Shown here: piece after piece, positions 8,619-16,797 of the stretch
Layout of the letters: every line of letters starts with the position of its first letter
Numbering within the stretch: position 1 is the stretch's first letter
Assembly (NCBI RefSeq): GCF_039621805.1
Contig: NZ_CP155074.1
Span: forward strand, 868,001-932,000
Origin: Paraburkholderia sp. PREW-6R
GTDB lineage: Bacteria > Pseudomonadota > Gammaproteobacteria > Burkholderiales > Burkholderiaceae
Direction: 5' to 3'
Length of the DNA: 64,000 bases
The notes under the pieces: generated by a model
What the model was told of the DNA's origin: nothing
Seen by the model: only the letters and a program-made list of their open reading frames with translations
The model's database searches: none
Program-made: the position numbers and the translations under genes

Positions 8619-9563
8619 ATGTCGTCACATCATTCGTTCGATCCGTCGCGTCGCGCCGCGTTGAGATGTCTTGCCTTCGGCGGCGTCGGCACCGTGTTCA
8701 TGCTGGCGGGGGGTGTTCTTACGCCAGTGGATCTCGCGCTCGCAGCCGACGCGAGCGCGCCTGACCTGACCGCGGGCGTACCGCTTTTCCTGCAGATCAG
8801 CGATAGCCATATCGGCTTTAACAAGGAAGCCAATCCAGACGTTGCGGGCACGCTCAGAAAAACAATCGATTACGTCAACGCAATGCCGGTCAAACCCGCA
8901 CTGACGCTGCATACCGGCGACATCACGCATCTTTCGAAGGCTTCCGAATTCGATCTCGCGGCGCAGTTACTGTCAGGCCTGAATATCACGGAACTGCACA
9001 CCGTGCCGGGCGAGCACGACGTAACGGACGGCCCCGGCACCGAATACTTCAGCCGGTTCGGTAAAGCGTCGGATAATCGGGGCTACTACAGCTTCGACCA
9101 TCGAGGTGTGCACTTTGTCGCGCTCGTCAACGTGATGCACTTCAAACCTAACGGTCTTGGCGGTCTCGGCGACGATCAGCTTGCGTGGCTCGCAGACGAC
9201 CTGAAGGGCCGTTCGTCGAGCACCCCGGTCGTCGTATTCGCGCATATGCCGATGTGGACGATCTACGAGCCTTGGGGCTGGGGAACGGGCGACGCCGGTC
9301 AGGCCATGAGCTATCTGAAACGCTTCGGTTCAGTGACCGTGCTCAACGGTCATATCCATCAGATCGTTTCGAAAGTGGAGGGCAATATCACATTTCATAC
9401 CGCGCGTTCCACCGCTTATCCGCAGCCGGCCGCTGGCAACGGCGACGGGCCCGGTCCGTTGACGGTGGCGAGCGACCAGCTTCCAGCAATGCTGGGCGTG
9501 ACCAGCATCCGCATCGCGCAGCACCCGCTAAAAGCGCAACTAGTGGACGCGACGCTGGGTTGA
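8619..9563 (+). CDS. Tat-exported metallophosphoesterase
   Basis: A 314-residue calcineurin-like phosphoesterase. A twin-arginine signal (DPSRRAALR, 8-16, with a hydrophobic stretch to ~43, ALAAD cleavage region) precedes the domain. The metal motifs are D62-x-H64 (ISDSHIG), TGDITH, PGEHD, a VVFAHMPMW histidine and NGHIHQI. The third motif is normally GNH(D/E); here the asparagine is glutamate. The product probably acts in the periplasm on a phosphoester of unknown identity. A good site (GTGAGGTCACC) precedes the ATG. A cupredoxin gene follows after 33 bp, so the two are probably co-transcribed. Confidence 0.88.
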   Translation: MSSHHSFDPSRRAALRCLAFGGVGTVFMLAGGVLTPVDLALAADASAPDLTAGVPLFLQISDSHIGFNKEANPDVAGTLRKTIDYVNAMPVKPALTLHTGDITHLSKASEFDLAAQLLSGLNITELHTVPGEHDVTDGPGTEYFSRFGKASDNRGYYSFDHRGVHFVALVNVMHFKPNGLGGLGDDQLAWLADDLKGRSSSTPVVVFAHMPMWTIYEPWGWGTGDAGQAMSYLKRFGSVTVLNGHIHQIVSKVEGNITFHTARSTAYPQPAAGNGDGPGPLTVASDQLPAMLGVTSIRIAQHPLKAQLVDATLG

Positions 9564-9596
9564 CAGCAGCGTTTTTAGTCTTAAAGGAGATTAGGT

Positions 9597-9935
9597 ATGC
9601 AAACAGATACTATTGTTCGAACTGCCTGCTGCATGGTGCTGAGAATGGCGATCATGAGCGCCGTGTGCACGATGGTCCACGCACAAACGCCCGGCTCGGT
9701 GACGATCAGAAACTTCATGTTTTCGCCGATGGAGCTGACGATCAAGGCGGGTTCCACGGTGACATGGAAGAATCTGGACGGCGAGCCGCACACAGTGGTC
9801 AACGATGCAGGTATGTTCCGCTCGTCGGCGCTCGACCAGAACGACACGTACCAGTACACATTCGACAAGCCGGGCGTCTACCGAGTGTTCTGCGGCATCC
9901 ATCCCAACATGAGGGAGACGATCACTGTGCAGTAG
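9597..9935 (+). CDS. secreted cupredoxin (plastocyanin/amicyanin-like)
   Basis: A 112-residue small blue-copper protein. Residues 1-29 form a Sec-type signal ending VHA. The mature part has the type-1 copper ligands H65 (GEPHTVV), C99, H102 and M105 (VFCGIHPNM). Such proteins shuttle single electrons in the periplasm. A strong AAAGGAG lies just upstream. It stands in an operon-like arrangement behind the Tat metallophosphoesterase, whose redox link is unclear. Confidence 0.92.
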   Translation: MQTDTIVRTACCMVLRMAIMSAVCTMVHAQTPGSVTIRNFMFSPMELTIKAGSTVTWKNLDGEPHTVVNDAGMFRSSALDQNDTYQYTFDKPGVYRVFCGIHPNMRETITVQ

Positions 9936-10276
9936 CGGTGAGCTGCGCACAGCGGTTGGGCAACCGGCGGCCTGTCATCTTCGCGCAAGTTCATTTCCGC
10001 CGAAAGACAGTCTAAAAACGCCAGCCGCAGTTGGTGCAATTGCAGGGGGTAGAACGTGACAAATGAACGCAGTCTGACGATCGACTGTTCGACGGGCCTG
10101 CTGGGTGCCCGTCTTTCGGGGCATGGTTGACTGGACCAACCGTGCACCGGAACGCTGCGGGGTTGCCGCGATTTACCACATAGCGCCCGGTTCGCGGTAC
10201 AGTCGTTTTCCCGGCTGAAATCGTAGGATTACCTTTTGATCGACAGTCAGACCGAAGGACCTCGGAGTGAATTGCG
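9936..10276. other. 341-bp intergenic region
   Basis: Between the cupredoxin and a membrane-anchored unknown. It contains a short hairpin, GACGGGC (10091-10097) with GCCCGTC (10107-10113), followed by TTT, a weak terminator candidate far from the upstream stop. It should also hold the promoter of the 10277 gene. No coding evidence. Confidence 0.45.
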
Positions 10277-11065
10277 ATGTTCAACGAACCCGGCTCGTCC
10301 GACTTTGAATCGGGCAAGCGGCCAATCCGTTTTAATCAAGCTGAGCCCTCGGATGCATCAAAAAGCGGGCCATGGGATGCGCCGCTCCAGCCGGCGCGCT
10401 TCGGCCGCTTCGCGATCTGTGTAGCCGCGGCGAGCGCGCTCGCGCTCGGGGTGGTCGGAACGCTCGCGTACGGCGTCTGGTTCAACCGCGATCAGCAGTC
10501 CTATGTCGATGCAATCGCAGCCGCGAGGCAGGCGCTGCGTGCGCCGCCGTCCTCACCGCTCGAAGCGGTGCGGGCGAAGTCCGCCGCGTTGTCCTCCGGC
10601 GCAAGTTCGGCCGGGAGCGCGTCGTCGTGGTCGCCGGACGCCCGTGCGGTGAACCGACAAACCGGCGCAGGCCGCGAGCAGGGGGTCGAAGCGGATCGCC
10701 GGCGGGCGGTCTGGTCGGGCGAGGTGACCCCTGCCTCGCCAGATGCAAACGCGAGCAATCCGGCCGCCGAAGGCGCCACGACGCAAGCCGGCTCGGCTCA
10801 GAACGCACGTTCGCCGCAATCGGCGCAGTCAGCGCTTGCCGCTCGCCCGAGCCGGCGCGGCGCGTCGGCCGATTCCACGGCGCAACAGACCGCTGCCGCG
10901 CATTCCGGCAAAGAAGCCCGAAGCACTCAACAGGACCGGCGCACGGCCGCGGCTAACGCCAGACGCAAGGACACGCTTCTCGCGCGGGTGAGCCATTTTT
11001 TCCAGCGCGTCAGCTACCGGCAACATGGCGGCGCCAACCAGCAAGATCTCTACTCGCACCCGTAA
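10277..11065 (+). CDS. membrane-anchored Ala/Ser-rich hypothetical protein
   Basis: 262 residues and not recognised. A ~44-residue polar N-terminus leads to one hydrophobic segment (about 45-69, FAICVAAASALALG onward). The remainder is low-complexity, Ala/Ser/Arg/Gln-rich and probably disordered, ending in a basic stretch. This suggests a single-pass inner-membrane protein with a long unstructured periplasmic tail. Its 3' end overlaps the diguanylate cyclase frame by 41 bp, consistent with coupled translation. A GGAG lies about 9 bases before the ATG. The low-complexity tail makes the frame less certain, but the membrane segment and position support it. Confidence 0.6.
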   Translation: MFNEPGSSDFESGKRPIRFNQAEPSDASKSGPWDAPLQPARFGRFAICVAAASALALGVVGTLAYGVWFNRDQQSYVDAIAAARQALRAPPSSPLEAVRAKSAALSSGASSAGSASSWSPDARAVNRQTGAGREQGVEADRRRAVWSGEVTPASPDANASNPAAEGATTQAGSAQNARSPQSAQSALAARPSRRGASADSTAQQTAAAHSGKEARSTQQDRRTAAANARRKDTLLARVSHFFQRVSYRQHGGANQQDLYSHP

Positions 11066-12185
11066 GCGAATGCCCGCACGCCAGGCACGCATCACGCACG
11101 CCGCGATCATGCGCTATCGACCGGGCCCCGCGACGATTGCCGTGGCGTCGCTGCTCTGTTTGCTGATCGGCCTGCTGTACGTGGCGCTGCAGATGCGGAC
11201 CGTATTTTCCGACCAGCTCAGGCAGGAATATGCGGGCCTCGTGGTCGAGTCGCTCGAACATGCGCAAAGCGCGCGCAACGAAGCCGGCGTCTGGCAGCAA
11301 GCCGGTTCGCAAAGCAGTCAGGCCACTATGAACGGCTACCGGCGCGCGCGCGCTGAACTCGCGCACCGCCTCGCGCTGTTCGCGGCGCTCGTGAACGCGA
11401 GTCCGGCGGAGCCCCGGCATGCGGCACCGTCGGTGCCGGGCCCCGATACGGATCTCGTCGACACCGACGCGCTGCTCGCTCACGAGTTTGCCTACTGGCG
11501 TGCTCAACGTGATGGCGCCAGTGCCGAAATGCACACACGCATCACACAGGCGGCGCATACGGTCATCGCGCTGGCGGCGCTGCTTTTTTGCTTGCTGCTC
11601 ACCGCGCTTGGCATGTACGCGAGGCGCAACCGTCAGCTGGTGGGCCAATCGCGGGAATTTGAACACGCGGCGCTGCACGATCCGATGACCGGGCTTGCGA
11701 ACCGCAGCAAGTTCTTCTCGACGCTGGAGCAGGCGGCGGCGCAGCCGCATGACGCGTTCGTGCCGCGCAGCATGGCCGTGCTGTATATCGATCTGGACGG
11801 TTTCAAGAAGGTCAACGACACGCTCGGTCACCGCGTCGGCGATGAGTTCCTGATTTCGGTGTCCCGGCGTTTTCGCGAGTCACTGCGCAAGGTAGACGTC
11901 GTGGCGCGAATCGGCGGCGACGAGTTTGTTGTGCTCATTCCCGCCTTTTCCAGCCACGCGGAACTGGAAGAGATCGCGCAACGGCTCATTGCGTGCGTCG
12001 TACGCACGGACGAGCAGATTGGCATCGGAACCGTGCGCGCGAGTATCGGCATCGCGACTTTTCCCGATGTGGTCGACGATCATCGTCGTCTCGTTGCCGC
12101 GGCCGATCACGCGATGTACGAAGTCAAGCGGGGCGGCAAGAACGGTTATGCGTTCGTCGCTGCGCAGGCGCAGCCGGCTGCATGA
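11025..12185 (+). CDS. membrane-bound diguanylate cyclase (GGDEF)
   Basis: 386 residues. Two membrane segments (about 36-56 and 178-198) flank a ~120-residue helical periplasmic sensor region. A C-terminal GGDEF domain follows, with an intact active site (GGDEF 297-301). An allosteric inhibitory site RKVD (288-291) sits exactly five residues before it. It should make c-di-GMP from two GTP and be product-inhibited. The signal is unknown. The start shown overlaps the upstream gene; Met codons at 11070 and 11109 are alternatives and no strong ribosome site decides. It is a possible source of c-di-GMP for the VpsR-like activator 6 kb away, but that link is speculative. Confidence 0.92.
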   Translation: MAAPTSKISTRTRKRMPARQARITHAAIMRYRPGPATIAVASLLCLLIGLLYVALQMRTVFSDQLRQEYAGLVVESLEHAQSARNEAGVWQQAGSQSSQATMNGYRRARAELAHRLALFAALVNASPAEPRHAAPSVPGPDTDLVDTDALLAHEFAYWRAQRDGASAEMHTRITQAAHTVIALAALLFCLLLTALGMYARRNRQLVGQSREFEHAALHDPMTGLANRSKFFSTLEQAAAQPHDAFVPRSMAVLYIDLDGFKKVNDTLGHRVGDEFLISVSRRFRESLRKVDVVARIGGDEFVVLIPAFSSHAELEEIAQRLIACVVRTDEQIGIGTVRASIGIATFPDVVDDHRRLVAAADHAMYEVKRGGKNGYAFVAAQAQPAA

Positions 12186-12197
12186 GAGCGGCGCGCA

Positions 12198-12395
12198 TCA
12201 GGCGTCGTGCGTGGGCACGGTCTGCGGCTTGAGCGCAAGCGCACGACGCGTTCTCTCTTCAAGCACCCGAAGGCGGCGATCGTCCGTCATGGTTTTCCAT
12301 TCGCGGATTTCGTCGCGTGTGCGCAGGCACCCGACGCAGAAACCTGTCGTGCCGTCGAGCTTGCAGATGTCGACGCAGGGCGATGGGATAGGCAT
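12198..12395 (-). CDS. DUF1289 small cysteine protein
   Basis: A 65-residue protein with the DUF1289 pattern: PSPCVDICKLD, then GFCVGCLRT and a helical segment with EIREW. The four cysteines (C-x3-C...C-x2-C) probably bind zinc or an Fe-S cluster. It converges on the diguanylate cyclase with a 12-bp gap. No clear ribosome-binding site is seen. Biological role unknown. Confidence 0.88.
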   Translation of the reverse strand: MPIPSPCVDICKLDGTTGFCVGCLRTRDEIREWKTMTDDRRLRVLEERTRRALALKPQTVPTHDA

Positions 12396-12606
12396 GGTTC
12401 AATGAGTTGTGGTTCAGAAAGGCTAGCGATCATAGCCGATGCACGCCGGGCCGCGTCATTCGTCCTGTATAAACGCGCCGGTGCCGTGCAACGCAACGTC
12501 GTGTTTCGTGTTAAAAAACGGGAGCCCGGCGGCCGATGCGGCTGACCCTTGCCATGCACACCGGGCGCGACGAAGTCATTCCGGTCCATCTGCAGCGGGA
12601 AGGTCA

Positions 12607-13440
12607 ATGTTCAGAGAATCGATGATGCGCGCCACGACGCGCGGGCGCCATGCAGCGTGGCTGGCCGCGGGCTTTGCAGCCATGCTCGGCGCGTGCAGCG
12701 CAACGCAGCAGCCGGTCAACGGCATCGCGGCGGGCACGCAGGCACAGGCCGCGCAAGCGCAGCCACCCGCGGCCATTGCCGCCGACGGCCCCTTGCCCGT
12801 TCCGCCGAATCTCGTCGCGCTCGCCCAACCGGCCGGGCAGAAGCGACTGATGTCGAGTGCCTACAAGCAGTCGTACTGGCCGCTGTCGCAGTATTTCGAA
12901 ACCCAGCGCAATGAGGCGTACTGCTCCGTCGCCACGTCGGTCATGGTGCTCAATGCGTTGGGCATCCGCCGTCCGCCATCGAGCCTCTATCCGGACTTTC
13001 CGTTCTTTTCGCAAGCGGACTTTTTCCGCGGCATCGACGCGCAGGTCGCCAATGCGGCGCAGGTATCGAGAGAGGGAATGACGCTCGACCAGCTCGCGGC
13101 AGCACTCACCACTTTTCCCGTCGACGTGAAAAAGTACCATGCGAACGAACTGACATTGAGCCAGTTTCGCAGCCTGATCCGCGAAACGACAGCGCGTCGC
13201 GACCGCTTCGTGCTGCTCAACTTCAAGCGTGTGGAGATCGGCGAGACGGGCGGCGGTCACTGGTCGCCACTCGGCGCATACGACGCCCGAACCGACAGTG
13301 CGCTGCTGCTCGACGTAGCCCGCTACAAATATCCGGCGGTGTGGGTGCCGCTTCCGAAACTCTATGCGGGCGCGCTGTCGGTGGATAACGTCAGCAATCT
13401 GCCGCGCGGTATCGTGATCGTCGGCAAGCGGGCGGAGTGA
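12607..13440 (+). CDS. phytochelatin-synthase-like lipoprotein (papain-fold)
   Basis: 277 residues. The N-terminus is basic, then hydrophobic, ending MLGAC with C30 as likely lipidation site, so the product should be membrane-anchored outside the cytoplasm. Residues ~85-275 match phytochelatin synthase. The triad is C106 (NEAYCSVAT), H218 (GGGHWSPLGAYD) and D236 (LLLDVARYKYPAVWV); the 18-residue His-to-Asp spacing equals that of plant enzymes. Bacterial homologues mostly cleave glycine from glutathione and make little or no phytochelatin. The ATG follows GGAAGG. Export is odd for a glutathione enzyme and suggests periplasmic glutathione or peptide turnover. Confidence 0.85.
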   Translation: MFRESMMRATTRGRHAAWLAAGFAAMLGACSATQQPVNGIAAGTQAQAAQAQPPAAIAADGPLPVPPNLVALAQPAGQKRLMSSAYKQSYWPLSQYFETQRNEAYCSVATSVMVLNALGIRRPPSSLYPDFPFFSQADFFRGIDAQVANAAQVSREGMTLDQLAAALTTFPVDVKKYHANELTLSQFRSLIRETTARRDRFVLLNFKRVEIGETGGGHWSPLGAYDARTDSALLLDVARYKYPAVWVPLPKLYAGALSVDNVSNLPRGIVIVGKRAE

Positions 13441-13465
13441 GCGACATGCAGGCCGGCGGCGAGCC

Positions 13466-14227
13466 TCACTCGTCTTCGTTGCGCCATTCAGTGAGCCGCT
13501 CGCGCGCCACCAGGTCGATGAACGACGGCAGCGCGCGCATACGGCGTATGTAGCCCGAAAGGTGCGGCCAGCCCGTGGCGGGTCGCGGCATGTTGCGCGA
13601 CCAGCGCATCAGCACGATGGCGAGAAAGTCCGCCGTACTGAGCGCGTTGCCGACGAGAAAACGATGTCCGCCGGCAAGCTGCGCGTCGAGGCGGTCCCAG
13701 GCGGCCTCGATGCGACGCTGTGCGAGCGCGCGAACGGCTTGCGCGTCGGCGGCCGGGGCGCCGTCTATGTCGGCATAGAACCAGTCGCGCATCGCGGGCA
13801 GCACGGTGTTGGCCAGGTAAATCATCATTTCCAGCCAGGCGGCGCGATTCGGAAAACCGGCGCCGGGTGCGAGCGCCGCCTCCGGGTGGCGCTCCGAGAG
13901 CAGCATCAGCAAAGCCGCCGTCTCGTGACGCGGCGTACCGTCCACGATCATCGTCGGCACGCGACCCGCTGGATTGAGCCGCAGATACGCGGGATCGCGC
14001 TGCGCGTCAACGTCGATATCGACGAGCTTCGCCTCGAACGGTATCGCCATTTCGATCAGCATCCAGTGCACGGCCATGCTCGCCGCGCCCGGCGAGTAGT
14101 ACAGGATATAAGGCGTATAGGGCGGCGGGTCGGCGAGATTGCTTTGCGGGCGCGACGCGCGCTGCGCTCCCGCCGCGCTCGCGCGCGGCCGGCTTTTCGT
14201 ACGCGGCGTGCGTTCGCGCCAGTTCAT
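13466..14227 (-). CDS. glutathione S-transferase family protein
   Basis: About 253 residues. A ~40-residue basic, low-complexity N-terminus precedes a thioredoxin-fold GST domain (ILYYSPGAASMAVHW, then AGRVPTMIVDG and the HETAALLMLLSE G-site region). An all-helical C-terminal domain follows, with the FLVGNALSTADFLA N-capping motif. It probably conjugates or isomerises electrophiles with glutathione. Its ATG overlaps the stop of the VOC gene upstream (ATGA, 14224-14227), so they are translated together. A start after the basic tail would fit the usual ~210 residues better, but the overlap supports this one. Confidence 0.85.
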   Translation of the reverse strand: MNWRERTPRTKSRPRASAAGAQRASRPQSNLADPPPYTPYILYYSPGAASMAVHWMLIEMAIPFEAKLVDIDVDAQRDPAYLRLNPAGRVPTMIVDGTPRHETAALLMLLSERHPEAALAPGAGFPNRAAWLEMMIYLANTVLPAMRDWFYADIDGAPAADAQAVRALAQRRIEAAWDRLDAQLAGGHRFLVGNALSTADFLAIVLMRWSRNMPRPATGWPHLSGYIRRMRALPSFIDLVARERLTEWRNEDE

Positions 14228-14613
14228 GCCCACCCCGCATTTTGCAGGACGATCCGATAGCCGTCCGGGTCTTCGAATGTTTTGCCGCGAACCTGCCAGT
14301 ATGGATTGTCCGGTTCGCATTCGTTCGCGCCGAACGCCTGCAGCCGCTCGACCGCAGCGGCCCATTCATCCTGATCGGGGAGGTAGAGTACGAGCAGATG
14401 CTCGGTGGTCGGCGCGCGTCCGGCGCTCACGCCATGCTGTCGGGTGAACTCGATATGCCAGGGGGTGCCGGGGCGGCCCAGCACGACGCCGTCGAAGCCC
14501 TGGTGATCATTGAACTGGGCGAGCAATTCGAAGCCCAGCCCGGCGCGGTAGAACTCGGCGACTCGCGTCAGATTGTCGGTGGGGCGGGCTACACGAAGAA
14601 CATGCGACGGCAT
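14224..14613 (-). CDS. VOC/glyoxalase family protein
   Basis: 129 residues with the vicinal-oxygen-chelate fold: an N-terminal HVLRVARPTDNLTRVAEFY repeat and a C-terminal PYWQVRGKTFEDPDGYRIVLQ with the metal-binding Glu/Asp region. The family includes glyoxalase I, dioxygenases and antibiotic-resistance proteins. Coupled to a GST gene, it is probably a glutathione- or metal-dependent detoxification enzyme, but the substrate is unknown. I chose this ATG because GGAG precedes it and the domain begins at once; the frame runs on upstream to 14724. Confidence 0.85.
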   Translation of the reverse strand: MPSHVLRVARPTDNLTRVAEFYRAGLGFELLAQFNDHQGFDGVVLGRPGTPWHIEFTRQHGVSAGRAPTTEHLLVLYLPDQDEWAAAVERLQAFGANECEPDNPYWQVRGKTFEDPDGYRIVLQNAGWA

Positions 14614-14830
14614 CTGCGGCTCCACGAAATGCTCACGTGGTTGACAGCTTACCGGTTTGCGCGCGAAACCGCTCGAAGTGATCGCACTTGCGCTCCATCC
14701 ACAGGTGCATCGCAGATAGTGCAAAAGTTAGCGCGAACTCAGAGTCAGCGCAACGCGACCCTCATTCACACGTCATGTTCTCGCCGGCCACGCAACGCCG
14801 CGTGACCGGTCAGCCTGTCGACTGCACCCT

Positions 14831-16441
14831 TCATGCAGTGAGCGCCATATCGGCCGCCGCCACACTGAACGCTTCTTCGGCGAGAACGCGACGCGAGCCG
14901 GCCGTGGAAGCACGCGCCCGCACAGGCGTCTTGCGAACAGGCGTATCGCGCAGCGCCGGGCGCGCGTCGACGAGACCGGCGTAGAGCGCCAGATAGTTCG
15001 ACGTCGAGGACTCCCAGCCGAAGTCGCGGCTCATGGCATTACGTTGCAATGCGTGCCACGAGGCCGGCTGCACGAAGGAGGCCAGCGCGCGTCCGACCGC
15101 ATGCACGACGTCGCCATGAGACTCGCCGTCGAACAGGAAGCCCGTGGCGACTTCCTCACCGCGCCCTTCATGCGGCGCATAGTCGACGATCGTGTCCGCC
15201 AGTCCGCCGACGCGCGACGCCACCGGAATCGTGCCGTAGCGCATTGCATAGAGCTGCGTCAGTCCGCACGGCTCGAAGCGGCTGCCATGCAGCAGGATGT
15301 CGGCGCCGGCATGCAGCATGTGCGCGCGTCGTTCGTCGTAGCCGATCTGCACGCCGACCCGGCCAGGCCATGCCGCGGCGAGATCTTCTAACGCCTGTTC
15401 GAGATGGCGCTCGCCCTGTCCGAGAATCGCAAACTGCAAACGCGGGTGCTGTTCGAGCAGCGCGGGTAGCGCCTGCACCACCACGTCGGCGAGTTTCTGC
15501 TCGGTCAAACGGCTGCCGATCGCCACCAGCGGCGCGAACGGGTCGCGCGTCAGCCCGAATGCCTGCTGCAGTTCACGCTTGCAGGCCTGCTTGCCGGCGG
15601 TGTCGTCGACGGAATAGCGGCGGGCGATCAGTATGTCTGCCGCCGGATCCCACGTTGCCGTGTCGATACCGTTGACGATGCCCGACAGCTTGGCATGCTG
15701 GGCCTGCAACACGCCTTCCATCCCATGGCCGAAATGCGGCGTCAGGATTTCGCTTGCATACCGCTGGCTGACGGTCGTCACACGATCCGAATGGACGATG
15801 CCCGCTTTCATCATGCTCAGCGAGCCATAGAATTCGATGCTGCGCTCGTCGGAGAGCGCCGGCGCCAGCAGTTCCGGCGGCACGCCGATCCAGCCGCCCA
15901 TCGCGAGCGGATGATTGCCCTGAAACGCGAGGTTGTGAATCGTGAAGACGCTTTTCGCGGCAACGCCGGCGAGGCGCATATAAAGCGGCGTCAACCCTGC
16001 ATGCCAATCGTGCGCGTGCACGATATCGGGGCGCTTGACGTTGCGCACGCCGCGCGCGATTCGCGTGGCGGCGGCCGAAAGCGACGCGAAGCGCGTGAGA
16101 TTGTCGAGGTAATCGCGGCCCTGCGCGTCGCGATACAAGCCTTCGCGTGCGAACAGGTGATTCATCTGCAACAAGAGCACCGGCACGCCCGTGTCGGGCA
16201 TGTGGCCGCGAAGCAGCTTGGCATCGCCGCCTGGCAGGCTGGTCATGCGTGCAACATACTGGACATCGACCGCGCCGGCGAGCGCTGCGGGATAAGCGGG
16301 CATCAGAATCGTTACATCGACGCCGGCATCGCGGAGCGCGGCGGCGTAGGCACTGACCATGTCGCCAAGGCCGCCGGATTTAGCGAGCGGTAAGGCTTCC
16401 GAAGCGACAAGAAGAACGTTGAGCGACAAAATGGCCCCCAA
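14831..16441 (-). CDS. glgA: glycogen synthase (ADP-glucose type)
   Basis: A 536-residue GT5 enzyme that adds glucose from ADP-glucose to alpha-1,4-glucan chains. The N-terminal Rossmann domain has the donor loop KSGGLGDM (21-28). HAHDWHAGLTP and IHNLAFQG follow. The C-terminal domain has GSRLTEQK and SRFEPCGLTQLYAMRYGTIP with the GT-B catalytic glutamate. It has a ~40-residue C-terminal extension beyond the usual ~480. No other glg gene is adjacent; glgX lies 30 kb away. A promoter should lie in the 16442-16725 region. Confidence 0.95.
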   Translation of the reverse strand: MGAILSLNVLLVASEALPLAKSGGLGDMVSAYAAALRDAGVDVTILMPAYPAALAGAVDVQYVARMTSLPGGDAKLLRGHMPDTGVPVLLLQMNHLFAREGLYRDAQGRDYLDNLTRFASLSAAATRIARGVRNVKRPDIVHAHDWHAGLTPLYMRLAGVAAKSVFTIHNLAFQGNHPLAMGGWIGVPPELLAPALSDERSIEFYGSLSMMKAGIVHSDRVTTVSQRYASEILTPHFGHGMEGVLQAQHAKLSGIVNGIDTATWDPAADILIARRYSVDDTAGKQACKRELQQAFGLTRDPFAPLVAIGSRLTEQKLADVVVQALPALLEQHPRLQFAILGQGERHLEQALEDLAAAWPGRVGVQIGYDERRAHMLHAGADILLHGSRFEPCGLTQLYAMRYGTIPVASRVGGLADTIVDYAPHEGRGEEVATGFLFDGESHGDVVHAVGRALASFVQPASWHALQRNAMSRDFGWESSTSNYLALYAGLVDARPALRDTPVRKTPVRARASTAGSRRVLAEEAFSVAAADMALTA

Positions 16442-16797
16442 GGACGGGATTTTTGCACTTGCGCAGTGCAGTGAAATTCACTGACGCAAGCAGCAGCAAG
16501 GGGTGTGCCTAGGGATGTAAAAGAAAGTGTGCGCTGTTACACGTTTCTGCTGCGGTGCAGGAGCGTTGCATGCAGCATGCCTAAGAAATTAACAGGCACA
16601 CATTTTTTCATTCATGTGTAGATTTGACGGCCAGGAGGCGGCCGTACGTGACGCGATGCAATGTAACCATGTGATTCGCGTTTTGCGTATTTTGAAGACT
16701 TCGTCGGGGTACGCTCGCTGACATGAAAAGGCCGTTGCCCGAAGGCAACGGCCCTTCATCGACTCCCACATGCGCGGAAGCCGTCACAGCGTCAGCG
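16442..16797. other. 356-bp intergenic region
   Basis: Between glgA and the solute symporter, both on the minus strand. It holds the symporter terminator (16726-16754) and presumably the glgA promoter. I see no coding pattern. Confidence 0.6.
16726..16754 (-). terminator. rho-independent terminator of the symporter gene
   Basis: Read on the minus strand, this is a perfect 10-bp stem GGCCGTTGCC / GGCAACGGCC closed by a TTCG tetraloop and followed by TTTT. It lies 44 bp after the symporter stop. Confidence 0.9.

Noticed and set aside
10091..10116. Hairpin GACGGGC / GCCCGTC with TTT
   Set aside because: The stem is short, the loop is nine bases and the T-run is only three, and it lies about 155 bp past the cupredoxin stop; too weak to call a terminator.
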